NCBI GenBank assembly: GCA_023433505.1
Contig: JAEZCO010000094.1
Span: 96,319-160,318 of the forward strand
Source: Bacillota bacterium
GTDB taxonomy: Bacteria; Bacillota; Clostridia; Acetivibrionales; DTU013
DNA length: 64,000 bases
Reading direction: 5' to 3'
Part shown: in pieces, positions 43,553-53,046 of the stretch
Position numbering within the stretch: position 1 is the stretch's first letter
Layout of the letters: each line of letters opens with the position of its first letter
Notes under the pieces: generated by a model
Database searches by the model: none
What the model saw: only the letters and a program-made list of their open reading frames with translations
What the model was told of the DNA's origin: nothing
Made by a program: the position numbers and the translations under genes

Positions 43553-44620
43553 TTAGTCATTACATTTTTGAACCTCGTCATAGTAGTCTGCGATTCTTTC
43601 TCTGTCTTCCGTCAGCATTTTTTGAACGATCACATTGATAATGGTGTCTGCCAGCTTATCGGGATCATGCCTTAAATAGCCGTTCTTAATGCTGACAAAA
43701 TCCTGCTCCAGCAGCTTTATGCCCGCTTCATCCAAAGCAGCCTTATCGATTCTCACCTGTTCGGCGCCGTCCCCCATATATTTTTCCTTCAATTCCTCAG
43801 GAATACCTGCATTATTTATAATGCAATAATCAACGATCCCTTTGCAGGAATGGTCCTCCATAGCCTTTATATGGTCGGATACGGAATAGCCGCCGGTTTC
43901 GCCGGGCTGTGTCATTACGTTGCTTATATAGATCTTTGCTGCGCCGGATTTTTTTATTGTGTCACAAATACCCTCTACCAGCAGATTGGGTATTATACTG
44001 GTGTAAAGGCTTCCAGGGCCCAGAATAATAGCGTCGGCTGCAGAAATGGCATCGATTACCTCATTCAAGGCAGCCACTGTGCGCGGCTCCAGATATACTT
44101 TACGTATTCTGCCGGAGTGGTACGAATTATGCTTTCCTATCTGGGATTCACCACATATGACACAGCCATCCTCCATTTCGGCGCAGAGCATTACGTCCTC
44201 CAGCGTAACCGGAAGAACCCGCCCTGTCACCGCAAGAACATCGCTCATTCTGCGTACGGCCTCCTCAAAACCGGAGGAAATCCCATCCATGGCGGCAAGA
44301 AATAAATTCCCAAAGTTCTGGCCTTTGAGCCTGCCTTCCTTGAACCTGTACTGCAGCAGCTGCTCCAGAATCGGCTCGGTATTTGCAAGGGCCAGGATAC
44401 AGTTCCGGATATCTCCGGGAGGCAGCATCCCCAGGTCCTGCCGCAGAACGCCCGACCCGCCCCCGTCGTCGGCAACGGTGACCACTGCCGTAATATTGGA
44501 AGTATACAATTTCAAGCCTCTCAGCATGGTGGACAATCCGGTGCCGCCGCCGAGAACCACAATCCTTGGGCCTTTCATCAAGATACTTTTTCCAGAGGGG
44601 TGGTCTTTCAAATTCTTCAT
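43553..44620 (-). CDS. yvcK: YvcK family gluconeogenesis/cell-wall factor (CofD-like fold)
   Basis: This 355-residue protein has the Rossmann signature IVVLGGGTGLSTMLRGLK and the conserved VTVADDGGGSGVLRQDLGMLPPGDIRNC. YvcK binds UDP-sugars and is needed for growth on gluconeogenic carbon sources. Its ATG overlaps the rapZ stop by four bases. Confidence 0.93.
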   Translation of the reverse strand: MKNLKDHPSGKSILMKGPRIVVLGGGTGLSTMLRGLKLYTSNITAVVTVADDGGGSGVLRQDLGMLPPGDIRNCILALANTEPILEQLLQYRFKEGRLKGQNFGNLFLAAMDGISSGFEEAVRRMSDVLAVTGRVLPVTLEDVMLCAEMEDGCVICGESQIGKHNSYHSGRIRKVYLEPRTVAALNEVIDAISAADAIILGPGSLYTSIIPNLLVEGICDTIKKSGAAKIYISNVMTQPGETGGYSVSDHIKAMEDHSCKGIVDYCIINNAGIPEELKEKYMGDGAEQVRIDKAALDEAGIKLLEQDFVSIKNGYLRHDPDKLADTIINVIVQKMLTEDRERIADYYDEVQKCND

Positions 44621-45492
44621 TTACTTGAACTCCTGCCGTCCTTTTCTATATCCCGGTGCTCCACCACAACCCTGTGGTTTTTCTCCTGCAAAATTTTATG
44701 TACGGAATCCGCGATGGCGACAGACCTGTGCCTTCCGCCGGTACAGCCGATGCCGATGACCAGCTGGGATTTGCCTTCCTTGATATAATTAGGGATTAGG
44801 AAATCCAGCATATCCGTCAATTTGGCCAGGAATTCCCGGGTCTCTTCCATCTCCAGGACATAGTTCCTGACTGCTTCCTGCTTGCCTGTGAGACGTTTCA
44901 TGGACTCAATATAAAAGGGGTTGGGGATAAATCTTACATCAAATACCAGGTCACATTCAATAGGAATACTATATTTAAAGCCAAAGGAAATCAGATTGAT
45001 GATCAATCCGGTGTAGTTCTTGTTTTCCCCGATGATGTTGGTGATTTCCTCTTTCAGTTGCCGGGGGGTCAGATTGGAAGTATCAATGACATAATCCGCT
45101 TTATCCTTTATTTTCTGAAGCACCCTTCTTTCTTCGATGATCCCTCTCAGGAGCCTGCCTTCCTGAGCCAGCGGGTGAGCCCTTCGGGTCTCCTTGTAGC
45201 GCTTGACCACCACCCTGTCGGATGCCTCCATAAATAAGATCTCATAGGTATGACCGGCCTGTTTCAGCTCCTCCAGCCCGGGGAAGAAGTCATTCAGCAG
45301 CTCTCCGCCCCGGATGTCGATGACAAAAGCGATCTTGTCCATTTTGCCATAGCTCTGCCGGAAGATCTCCGATATCTTGGGCATGAGAAGCGGCGGCAGA
45401 TTATCAATACAAAAAAAACCTGCATCCTCCAGATACTTTGCCACCATACTTTTGCCGGCTCCCGATATCCCGGTGATAATTATGAATCTCAT
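44617..45492 (-). CDS. rapZ: RNase adapter / nucleotide-binding protein RapZ
   Basis: This 291-residue P-loop protein has Walker A GISGAGKS and the C-terminal GCTGGRHRSVAIA. In Firmicutes it belongs to the YvcJ group that hydrolyses nucleotides. The ATG at 45492 has GGAGG five bases upstream; a longer reading begins inside that site. It is coupled to yvcK. Confidence 0.93.
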   Translation of the reverse strand: MRFIIITGISGAGKSMVAKYLEDAGFFCIDNLPPLLMPKISEIFRQSYGKMDKIAFVIDIRGGELLNDFFPGLEELKQAGHTYEILFMEASDRVVVKRYKETRRAHPLAQEGRLLRGIIEERRVLQKIKDKADYVIDTSNLTPRQLKEEITNIIGENKNYTGLIINLISFGFKYSIPIECDLVFDVRFIPNPFYIESMKRLTGKQEAVRNYVLEMEETREFLAKLTDMLDFLIPNYIKEGKSQLVIGIGCTGGRHRSVAIADSVHKILQEKNHRVVVEHRDIEKDGRSSSK

Positions 45493-45528
45493 TGAATCCT
45501 CCACTTTACTACATATACAGCTGCAGTA

Positions 45529-46443
45529 TTATTCTTCTCCTACGATTTTTACTTCCGTATGCAGTTCAACGCCATAGTTTTCTTTTACAGAATCTTGTAT
45601 ATGCCTGATCAAGCGGATAACATCGTCTGCCATGGCTTCCCCCGCGTTTACGATAAAGCCGCAATGCTTGCAGGATACCTGGGCTCCGCCGATTCTGAAG
45701 CCTGCCAGGCCGCAATCCTGCACCAGCTTTCCGGCAAAAAACCCTTCGGGCCTCTTAAAAATACTGCCTGCACTTGGCAGCTCCAGGGGCTGCTTTTCTT
45801 TTCGCTGCCGGTTGAAATCATCCATTTTGGACTTGATTTCCACCGGGCCGCCCTTTTCCAGCTTTATTTCGGAAGAAAGCGCTATGCCTCCGTCGCTCTG
45901 AATAAAGCTTGCCCGCTTTCCGAATTTGTGCTCCTCCCCTTGAAGAAGGGCTATATTTCCGGCTTTGTCAAGATAACGGGTAGTGCTTACCACATCGGCC
46001 ATCTCTCCCGTGTATGCCCCGGCATTCATGGCGACCGCCCCCCCCAAAGTACCGGGAATGCCTTCCGCAAACTCAAGGCCCGCCAGACTGTTTTCCAGGG
46101 CGATTTTTGACAGACGCCCCAGCAGTATGCCTGCATCCGCGGTGATTGTTCCACCCTCCACAGAAAACTTACTGAGATTGTCGAACACTTTTATGACAAC
46201 GCCCCGTATGCCTTTATCCCTTACGATGAGGTTTGTACCGTTGCCGAAAATAAAAACCGGTACCTTCTGCCTCAAGCATTCACGGTAAACCTCCACCAGG
46301 TCTTCACTGCTTCGGGGAGTTACGAATACGTCCGCAGGACCTCCTACCTTGAAGGAGGTGTGTTTTCGCATTTCCACATCGGCTTCCACATTTCCGGCGC
46401 CTGCAATCCCGGACAACAGCCGTATTATCTCTTCCTTGTACAA
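45529..46443 (-). CDS. murB: UDP-N-acetylenolpyruvoylglucosamine reductase
   Basis: This 304-residue FAD enzyme of peptidoglycan synthesis has FAD motifs GNGTNLIVRDKG and AEGIPGTLGGAVAMNAGAYTGE, and the catalytic Ser in ELPSAGSIFKRP. It starts with TTG at 46443 behind AGGAGG. Together with hprK, rapZ and yvcK it forms a common Clostridia gene order. Confidence 0.95.
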   Translation of the reverse strand: MYKEEIIRLLSGIAGAGNVEADVEMRKHTSFKVGGPADVFVTPRSSEDLVEVYRECLRQKVPVFIFGNGTNLIVRDKGIRGVVIKVFDNLSKFSVEGGTITADAGILLGRLSKIALENSLAGLEFAEGIPGTLGGAVAMNAGAYTGEMADVVSTTRYLDKAGNIALLQGEEHKFGKRASFIQSDGGIALSSEIKLEKGGPVEIKSKMDDFNRQRKEKQPLELPSAGSIFKRPEGFFAGKLVQDCGLAGFRIGGAQVSCKHCGFIVNAGEAMADDVIRLIRHIQDSVKENYGVELHTEVKIVGEE

Positions 46444-46658
46444 ATATATGCCTCCTGCATTATGCTTTCTTTACTATATAGTATCGTATTTTACTTTTCC
46501 ATAGACCTATATTAAATGTATTTAGCTTTTATACAATTGCGTGCATAAGTCATCTTGGACTTTTTGAGATCGCCTCGCTTTACTGCGTCCGCCCGCAATG
46601 ACAACAGGTACCGTATTCCAAGAGACTGTGCATTATCCTAATATCGCGTCATATTCAA

Positions 46659-47390
46659 CTAGAGTGCAAGTTTTAAAATCCTTGCCTTTCTTTCCTCAAG
46701 ATACTCTCCGAACCTGGCCGCCGACGTGCATAGCACCAATTCGTCCGGTACGCCGGCTTCCTTCAGCACTGCAGCCACCCGTCCCAGCTCCCCTACATCA
46801 AAGCTGATGTGGGCGTCGCTGCCGCAAGTGACCCTTACCCCGTACTGCCTGCATTTTCTGGCGAATTCGAGGCAGTTTTCCTCGCTTCCGCGCCTTACGA
46901 CAAAGGAGTGGTTATTGATCTCGATCAATTTACCATGCTTTGCGGCAGCTTTGACAACTCTGTCAATATCCACTTGAAATGTGGGGTTTCCCGGATGAGC
47001 GACCGCATCGATATATGGGTTGGCCAGTATGGCTTCCATGGCGCTTGTATGCTCTTCCACTGTTGAGGGCTTGATGACGATATCATGAAAGCTGGCGATG
47101 ACAAAGTCAAGTTTCTTAAGCAAGGCGTCCGGTACGTCGCATTTCCCGGAATAGTCCGTTATATTTACTTCTACACCCTTCAGTACCCGCACCCCCCGTA
47201 TTTTCTCCGGAATAACCTTCAGGTTCCAGAAATGAAGAAGCGTAGGCGCTCCTTCCAGGGCGGGTCCATGATCTGTGACTGCAAACATTTCGATACCTTT
47301 GTCTGCCGCTCCGGCAGCCAGCTCCTGCACGGTGCTGTAAGCATGTCCGCTGGATAGTGTATGCGTGTGTGTATCTACCAGTAGTCTCAA
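46659..47390 (-). CDS. PHP-domain phosphatase (YcdX-like)
   Basis: This 243-residue metal-dependent hydrolase of the PHP family has DTHTHTLSSGHAYSTV, FAVTDHGPAL, IDAVAHPGNPTF and CGSDAHISFDVG as metal-ligand motifs. The substrate of this subgroup is not well defined; phosphoesters are likely. TTG at 47390 follows GGAGG. It lies between hprK and murB. Confidence 0.88.
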   Translation of the reverse strand: MRLLVDTHTHTLSSGHAYSTVQELAAGAADKGIEMFAVTDHGPALEGAPTLLHFWNLKVIPEKIRGVRVLKGVEVNITDYSGKCDVPDALLKKLDFVIASFHDIVIKPSTVEEHTSAMEAILANPYIDAVAHPGNPTFQVDIDRVVKAAAKHGKLIEINNHSFVVRRGSEENCLEFARKCRQYGVRVTCGSDAHISFDVGELGRVAAVLKEAGVPDELVLCTSAARFGEYLEERKARILKLAL

Positions 47391-47418
47391 GTTGATCCTC
47401 CATTGCCATTGGATAGTA

Positions 47419-48342
47419 TTATCCTTTATTTATCTCGTTCATTACTCTTTCGTTCAAAACCTTGGCGGCATTATACCCCATCTTCTTCTGCCGGTTGTTC
47501 ATCGCTGCCACTTCTACAATTATTGCCAGATTTCGCCCCGGCCGTACAGGAACATTCAAGGACGGGACCCTGATTCCCAGAATATCGGTAAATTCGTCCA
47601 CCAGACCGAGCCTGTCGTAATTTTTCTTTTCATCCCAAAGCTCCAGCATGATTACCAGGTTTATATTTTCCTGCACCTTGACTGATCCCATACCATAAAG
47701 ATTTTTAACGTCAAGGATGCCGATGCCCCTTATTTCTATAAAGTGCCTGATGATGTCCGGCGCAGTACCAAGAAGCGTTCTGTCCGATACCTTCCTGACC
47801 TCCACCACATCATCTGCAATCAGCCTGTGACCTCTTTTTACAAGCTCCAGCGCCGTTTCACTTTTACCGACGCCGCTTTCGCCCAATATCAGCACGCCCT
47901 CGCCGTAGACCTCAACCAGAACGCCATGCTTGGTGATCCTTGGAGCCAATTGTACATTCAGAAACTTTATAAGACCGCTCATAAACCTTGAGGTGATATC
48001 TTCGGTGCGCAATATGGGGATGCCATACTTTTTCGACACTGCCACCATTTCGTTGAAATACTCCAGGCCCCGGGCAATTACCAGACACGGAAAGCCGGTC
48101 CTGAAAAAATCGTCCAGCTTCCTGTAGCGCACTTCAGGGGTCAGGCTCGCCAGATAAGTCGTTTCAACCTTGCCGATGATCTGAATCCTGTCCGACCCGA
48201 AAAACTCCATATAGCCCGTAAGCTGAAGTCCCGGACGGTTGACGTCGGAAGTGGTTATTTCTATATCCTCAAGCCTTTTGGACGGGCATATCTCCTCAAG
48301 CTGAAACTCGTGTGCTATCTCTTTTAACGTTACAGTAAACAT
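47419..48342 (-). CDS. hprK: HPr kinase/phosphorylase
   Basis: This 307-residue enzyme has a P-loop GESGVGKSETALELVKRGH and the C-terminal signature VPVRPGRNLAIIVEVAAMN. It phosphorylates and dephosphorylates Ser46 of HPr, controlling carbon catabolite repression. The ATG at 48342 has TAGGAGGTAG directly before it; the longer upstream reading is spurious. It begins the minus-strand run that ends with the HPr gene and is divergent from padR. Confidence 0.95.
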   Translation of the reverse strand: MFTVTLKEIAHEFQLEEICPSKRLEDIEITTSDVNRPGLQLTGYMEFFGSDRIQIIGKVETTYLASLTPEVRYRKLDDFFRTGFPCLVIARGLEYFNEMVAVSKKYGIPILRTEDITSRFMSGLIKFLNVQLAPRITKHGVLVEVYGEGVLILGESGVGKSETALELVKRGHRLIADDVVEVRKVSDRTLLGTAPDIIRHFIEIRGIGILDVKNLYGMGSVKVQENINLVIMLELWDEKKNYDRLGLVDEFTDILGIRVPSLNVPVRPGRNLAIIVEVAAMNNRQKKMGYNAAKVLNERVMNEINKG

Positions 48343-48416
48343 ACTACCTCCTAAATTCCTTCCCTCAATATTATATACTAACAAAAAAGCGTTTTCTACT
48401 TTTTTTGAAAAGGTCA

Positions 48417-48469
48417 TTGACAATTATATCGGGAGGCGATATAATTTTATTACGGATTCCGATATATCG
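48417..48469 (+). promoter_or_regulatory. padR promoter with overlapping operator dyads
   Basis: TTGACA (48417-48422) and TATAAT (48440-48445) with a 17-base spacer form a perfect consensus promoter. The arms AATTATATCG and CGATATAATT (48422-48446) are a 10-base inverted repeat covering the spacer and -10. A second palindrome CGATATATCG lies at 48460-48469. AT-rich dyads are typical PadR sites, so autorepression is likely. Confidence 0.75.
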
Positions 48470-48497
48470 TTTAGCGTAATAAGCGGAGGTGGTCATA

Positions 48498-48818
48498 TTG
48501 GCAGAAAGCTCAGAAAGAGGCGCATTGACAGAAGCCGTATTCTACATATTGTTGTCACTTTATATGCCAATGCACGGCTATGGAATAATGCAAAATGTAA
48601 AAGAAATAAGCAACGAAAGAGTGAATCTTGGTCCCGGTACGCTTTATGGCGCCATCAATACCTTGCTTGAAAAGAACTGGATAAGGGCCACGGGCTGGGA
48701 AAAGGACTCCCGCAAGAAGGAATATGAGATAACCGAGCTGGGGAAGTCGGTAATCAAAGGCGAGCTAATCCGGCTGGAAGAGCTGCTTGCCAACGGTAAA
48801 AGAATTGTTGAGGAGTGA
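48498..48818 (+). CDS. PadR-family transcriptional regulator
   Basis: This protein of about 107 residues has a winged helix (AVFYILLSLYMPMHGYGIMQNV, LGPGTLYGAINTLLEKNWI, KKEYEITELGKSVI), the PadR-s1 type that often senses cell-envelope stress or drugs. TTG at 48498 has GGAGG eight bases upstream; a GTG at 48489 overlaps that site. It is followed at once by a DUF2812 gene, a very common pairing. Confidence 0.9.
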   Translation: MAESSERGALTEAVFYILLSLYMPMHGYGIMQNVKEISNERVNLGPGTLYGAINTLLEKNWIRATGWEKDSRKKEYEITELGKSVIKGELIRLEELLANGKRIVEE

Positions 48819-48823
48819 AATTT

Positions 48824-49387
48824 ATGAAATATATTGTCCGCAAAACCTTCTGGGACTATGAGAAGGAAGAGAAATGGCTGAATGTGATGTCTGCAAAGGG
48901 TATGGCTCTTTCCGATGTATCATGGTGCCGGTATGTTTTTACCGATAGTCCGGGTAATGAATTTGTATATCGAATCGAATTGCTGGAGAATCTGCCTGCT
49001 CACCCGGAAAGCATGGCATACATCAGATTTTTGGAGGACAGCGGTGTAGAATACATTGCTTCGTATTCCCGCTGGATTTATCTCCGGAAAAAGTCTTCGG
49101 AAGGGCCTTTTGACATTTATTCGGACATTGACTCAAAAATCCGGCATTTTAAGAGAATCAGCGTATATTGGAGTACGATGATGTTTGTAGAGTTAATGAT
49201 CGGTTTGTTCAATATAATCATCGGAATTGTAAATCTCAATCTGAACAGCAGATTGGGCAACTTTTCAATCGGCAACATCATCCTGGGCGTTTCACTTGCA
49301 TTCCTGGGGCTGGTATTTTTCAGACTGGGTTCCCCCATCCGGAATAAAATCAAGAAGCTTCAGCAGGAAAAATTCCTTAGGGAATGA
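48824..49387 (+). CDS. DUF2812 membrane protein
   Basis: This protein of about 187 residues has an N-terminal soluble DUF2812 domain (RKTFWDYEKEEKWLNVMSAKGMAL, FLEDSGVEYIASYSRWIYLRK) and two membrane helices near the C-terminus. Its function is unknown; such proteins are commonly controlled by the PadR gene beside them. The ATG at 48824 has GAGGAG upstream, inside the padR end. Confidence 0.85.
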   Translation: MKYIVRKTFWDYEKEEKWLNVMSAKGMALSDVSWCRYVFTDSPGNEFVYRIELLENLPAHPESMAYIRFLEDSGVEYIASYSRWIYLRKKSSEGPFDIYSDIDSKIRHFKRISVYWSTMMFVELMIGLFNIIIGIVNLNLNSRLGNFSIGNIILGVSLAFLGLVFFRLGSPIRNKIKKLQQEKFLRE

Positions 49388-49406
49388 TGCTCTTGAAAGT
49401 CATGTA

Positions 49407-49525
49407 CCACCGGCTCAGCCGGTGACCTGATTAAGTTCTATAAAAGCCTATCTTTAGCAGCGCTACCCGCGCTCTGAAATAACTTCCGATCGCAAGACTC
49501 ATACAGCGGCCGCCCTCCGGGCGGC
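49407..49525 (+). terminator. Hairpins downstream of padR/DUF2812
   Basis: CACCGGCT/AGCCGGTG-type stem near 49407-49423 and a stronger GCCGCCC/GGGCGGC stem at 49509-49525, followed by TTGTTAATTG. The second is the likelier terminator. Confidence 0.55.
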
Positions 49526-49610
49526 TTGTTAATTGCTCTTTCCTCTGCTGATGGCATCCAATATAAGCCTATTTAAATGCAAAACTGACTGAGTAAATAG
49601 TACTAAAAAC

Positions 49611-49644
49611 AAAAAAGCTGCCGGCGAAAATTGTCCGCCGACAG
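49611..49644 (-). terminator. Intrinsic terminator of hppA
   Basis: On the minus strand, GCTGTCGGCGG and CGCCGGCAGC pair around a short loop, followed by six T. Confidence 0.85.
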
Positions 49645-49664
49645 CCTGGGAGCGCTTTACAGCA

Positions 49665-52139
49665 CTACTTTGTCTCTTTGATTCTCATCTTATAGAAGGA
49701 ACGCCATACAAAAACGATGGCAACCACAAGGAAGGCAACGCCGAAATAGGGCGCCACATCTCTGAAACCTTCCGAGATGGCAATTTCCATTGCCAGCAAT
49801 CCAAAGAGGGTGGTGAACTTGATGATGGGGTTGAGCGCAACAGAGGATGTATCCTTGAAAGGATCGCCTACGGTATCCCCAACAACAGTCGCCGCATGAA
49901 GCTCCGTTCCCTTTGCTTTCAGATCTACTTCAACCACTTTCTTTGCATTGTCCCAGCATCCGCCGGCATTGGCCATAAAGATCGCCTGGAACAGTCCGAA
50001 TACGGCAATGGCGATAAGGTAGCTCACAAACAAGGCAACCGCATTATTCCCGCCGATTCCTGCCGGTGAGGACAGGCATGCAAACGCCAGCGCAAAGAAG
50101 AAGACGGAGATAAAGATATTGAACATACCTTTTTGTGCATATTGGGTACAAATCTTTACAACCTCGGTTGAGGATTTCACATCCGCTTTTTTCGGCGCGT
50201 TGGGGTCCAGATTGATGTTTCTCCGGATAAACTCAACTGCACGGAAGGCTCCCACGGTAACCGCCTGTGTGGAAGCGCCGGTAAACCAGTAAACAACAGC
50301 GCCGCCAAGGAGGAACCCGAGGATGGAATAGGGGTTCAGGAGGTTCAGCAGAGTTTCCGGCGGTACGCCCAGGGTCTTTTGTATCATCAGGATCAGCGAG
50401 AAAATCATTGTGGTGGCTCCCACAACCGCCGTACCGATAAGCACCGGCTTTGCAGTTGCCTTAAACGTATTCCCCGCCCCGTCGTTTGCTTCCAGGTAAT
50501 GCTTGGATTTTTCAAAGTCGGGTTTAAATCCGAAGTCTTTTTCAATTTCAGCGGATACATTGGGTATTTCTTCAATCAAAGACAGTTCATAAACAGACTG
50601 GGCATTGTCCGTTACCGGCCCATAGCTGTCAACTGCAATGGTTACAGGGCCCATTCCCAGCAAGCCGAAGGCAACAAGGCCGAAGGCAAAGATGGACGGA
50701 TAGACCATAAAGTCGCCCAGCCCCAATGTGCTGAGGATATATGCAACAAACATCAGTACAAAGAATACGAGACCTTTCCAGAATGCGCTGAAATTACCCG
50801 CAACGAAGCCCGAGAGTATTGTAAGGGAGGCGCCGCCTTCCCTGCCCGCATTTACAACTTCATTTACATGGGCTGACTTCGGCGAGGTGAAAATCTTCGT
50901 AAATTCAGGAATTACCGCTCCGCCAATGGTACCGCAGCTGATAATCAGTGAAAGGATCCACCACATATTTGTATTACCGTTAATGTCGGGAATCAATATA
51001 TAGCTGGCGCAGAAGGTTACGAGGATTGAAAGAAGGGAAGTGATCCATACCAGGCTTGTCAGGGGTTTTTCAAAATCAAGGTCATCCGTATTGCCATACC
51101 TGGCTTTGCTGATTGCATTATTGATCCAGTAAGCAACAATGGAAGTACAGATCATCAATATACGCATCGCAAATATCCATACCAGAAACTCAACCTGAAG
51201 CGGCGCACCAGTCACTGCAAGCAGTATGAAGGATATAAGGGCGACACCGGTCACGCCATAAGTTTCGAAGCCGTCTGCCGTAGGCCCTACGCTGTCTCCT
51301 GCATTGTCACCGGTGCAGTCTGCGATAACACCGGGGTTACGCGGATCATCTTCGCCGATTTTGAAAACAACCTTCATCAGGTCGGACCCTATGTCGGCTA
51401 TTTTTGTGAAGATACCGCCGGCGATACGAAGGGCGGAAGCACCGAGGGATTCACCGATAGCAAATCCGATAAAGCAAGCACCCGCAAGGTTACCGGGCAT
51501 CAATAAAAGTATGATCAGCATCATGGTAAGCTCAATACAGATCAGCATAACGCCGATGCTCATACCTGCGGTCAAAGGAATGTTGAGAAGCTTGAGAGGC
51601 TTCTTTTCAAGGGATGCAAAAGCCATCCTGCTGTTTGCAAGGGTGTTCATGCGAATGCCGAATGCAGCAACCGCGTAAGATCCGAGGATACCGATAACCG
51701 TCCATAAGAGAATAAGAAGGACTCCTCCTATGCCAAAAAGTGCATTCCCTTCATGGTCTTTGGCAAGGAAACCGAAATAGCCCGCTACCGCCGCGCCGAT
51801 AAAAATGAAAAGAATTGCCAGAAACTTTCCTTGCTGTTTAAGGTATGTCGAACAGGTTTTATAGATAACCTCGGACACCTCCAGCATTGATTTGTGGGCA
51901 GGTAATTTCTTTACCTTTAAGAACTGGTACAAACCGAAAACAAGGCCCAGGAGAGTTATTGCAAAACCGACATAAAGAAAGGTTTCGGATTTAATTTCCT
52001 CCGGCGTTTTCAGGTCTGCCTCGCTTGCAAAAGCAACGATCGGGGTAATCATAACCATCATCAACATGGAAATGAACGCGACAACTGCTTTTACTGCTTT
52101 TTTTGTTTTGCCCTGACTTGCAGTTGATTGTAGATTCAT
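49665..52139 (-). CDS. hppA: Membrane-bound inorganic pyrophosphatase, ion-pumping
   Basis: This 824-residue integral membrane protein has about 16-17 helices. PPi-binding motifs include GGIFTKIADIGSDLMKVV, GDNAGDSVGPTADGFETYG and DTVGDPFKDTSSVALN. It couples pyrophosphate breakdown to H+ or Na+ export. The stretch AGNFSAFWKG has Ala at the site where K+-independent enzymes have Lys, so it is probably K+-dependent. Pumped ion not decided. The N-terminus has a longer soluble/hydrophobic leader than many relatives. Confidence 0.93.
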   Translation of the reverse strand: MNLQSTASQGKTKKAVKAVVAFISMLMMVMITPIVAFASEADLKTPEEIKSETFLYVGFAITLLGLVFGLYQFLKVKKLPAHKSMLEVSEVIYKTCSTYLKQQGKFLAILFIFIGAAVAGYFGFLAKDHEGNALFGIGGVLLILLWTVIGILGSYAVAAFGIRMNTLANSRMAFASLEKKPLKLLNIPLTAGMSIGVMLICIELTMMLIILLLMPGNLAGACFIGFAIGESLGASALRIAGGIFTKIADIGSDLMKVVFKIGEDDPRNPGVIADCTGDNAGDSVGPTADGFETYGVTGVALISFILLAVTGAPLQVEFLVWIFAMRILMICTSIVAYWINNAISKARYGNTDDLDFEKPLTSLVWITSLLSILVTFCASYILIPDINGNTNMWWILSLIISCGTIGGAVIPEFTKIFTSPKSAHVNEVVNAGREGGASLTILSGFVAGNFSAFWKGLVFFVLMFVAYILSTLGLGDFMVYPSIFAFGLVAFGLLGMGPVTIAVDSYGPVTDNAQSVYELSLIEEIPNVSAEIEKDFGFKPDFEKSKHYLEANDGAGNTFKATAKPVLIGTAVVGATTMIFSLILMIQKTLGVPPETLLNLLNPYSILGFLLGGAVVYWFTGASTQAVTVGAFRAVEFIRRNINLDPNAPKKADVKSSTEVVKICTQYAQKGMFNIFISVFFFALAFACLSSPAGIGGNNAVALFVSYLIAIAVFGLFQAIFMANAGGCWDNAKKVVEVDLKAKGTELHAATVVGDTVGDPFKDTSSVALNPIIKFTTLFGLLAMEIAISEGFRDVAPYFGVAFLVVAIVFVWRSFYKMRIKETK

Positions 52140-52289
52140 TCGTCTACATCCTCCTCACTTGAAATATTGGTAGAATATGTATTATAAAATCCTTCCCTCA
52201 ATTGGAAGAATTATAAAAAAATTTACACCAAGGTACATTATAATCCTGGATAGAACAATATTCAATATAATTTTTTAATAAAACCGCAA

Positions 52290-52327
52290 TAAAAAAAACA
52301 ACCCTGTGACCTTACGGTCTCAAGGCT
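52290..52327 (-). terminator. Terminator of the tRNA-Gly genes
   Basis: On the minus strand, a CCTTGAGACC/GGTCACAGG stem with a GTAA loop is followed by eight T. Confidence 0.7.
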
Positions 52328-52334
52328 GTCAGGC

Positions 52335-52408
52335 TGGAGCGGGTGATGGGAATCGGACCCACGCAATCAGCTTGGAAGGCTGATGTTCTACCATTGAACT
52401 ACACCCGC
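52335..52408 (-). tRNA. tRNA-Gly (TCC)
   Basis: A 74-base cloverleaf with encoded CCA has acceptor stem GCGGGTG/CACCCGC, the D-arm AGTTCAATGGTAGAAC, the anticodon loop CTTCCAA (TCC) and the T-arm GGGTCCGATTCCC. Confidence 0.95.
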
Positions 52409-52453
52409 ACAAACTGCAGAGACTCGTGTGTTAAAAACCAGTCTCTGCCTTGC

Positions 52454-52528
52454 TGGAGCGGGATACGAGATTCGGACTCGCGACTTTCACCTTGGCAAGG
52501 TGACACTCTACCACTGAGTTAATCCCGC
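52454..52528 (-). tRNA. tRNA-Gly (GCC)
   Basis: A 75-base cloverleaf with encoded CCA has acceptor GCGGGAT/ATCCCGC, the D-arm ACTCAGTGGTAGAGT, the anticodon loop TTGCCAA (GCC) and the T-arm CGAGTCCGAATCTCG. It lies 45 bases upstream of the tRNA-Gly(TCC) and is probably co-transcribed. Confidence 0.95.
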
Positions 52529-53022
52529 GCTGTTTGCGAAGCTTTAGTGCAAAAAATATTATACCCGGAGAGCAAGGGTTTGTCAAGATAGTAATTTTTT
52601 CTTTTTCACCCTCCCATACCTGGCTTAGTTGACAAAGTAAATGCAACCTTGGCCCATACCTGCAACACTGTAACTTATTCAGGTACCCTGTTGCGATAGA
52701 AAGCAAAAGCGATACCTGTGCAATTGCAGTGAAACTCTCCTGAGTTTCCACACGGGTGTGTGTTCTAAGCACGTGTGTCTTTGCAAGCGAAGCGAAGTTA
52801 GGCGCGGCAATCTCAAATGTTGTCCTGTTAAGATACAGAGATTGCCACGTCGCTCCGCTCCTCGCAATGTCCATGCATGCGGCACACCTAAGTATGAAAA
52901 TGTAGCGGCGATCACTGATCGCCATTCAAGGGCCTTCCAGGGTGGGCGACCAATGGTCGCCCCTGCAATGGACTCCTTTTTTCATACCAATTACAGCCAG
53001 GTACCCGAATAATCACCTGCAC
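52529..53022. other. Gene-free stretch containing dispersed repeat A copy 2
   Basis: No gene is supported; the long frames here run through repeats and tRNA. It holds a segment with ATTGCCACGTCGCTCCGCTC near 52849 and the element at 52892-52987. Confidence 0.6.
52892..52987. repeat. Dispersed repeat A, copy 2
   Basis: A 96-base element with GTATGAAA/TTTCATAC ends and the hairpins GGCGATCACTGATCGCC and GGGCGACCAATGGTCGCCC. It closely matches 35968-36062. Confidence 0.75.
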
Positions 53023-53046
53023 AAAAGAGGGCATTCCCCTTTTTTT
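53023..53046 (-). terminator. Terminator-like repeat downstream of gdhA
   Basis: AAAAGAGGG and CCCCTTTT pair around a short loop with A/T runs on both sides. Confidence 0.5.

Noticed and set aside
52431..52925. 164-residue minus-strand frame over the tRNA-Gly(GCC) gene and repeat A
   Set aside because: It runs through a tRNA and a repeat, so it is not a protein gene.
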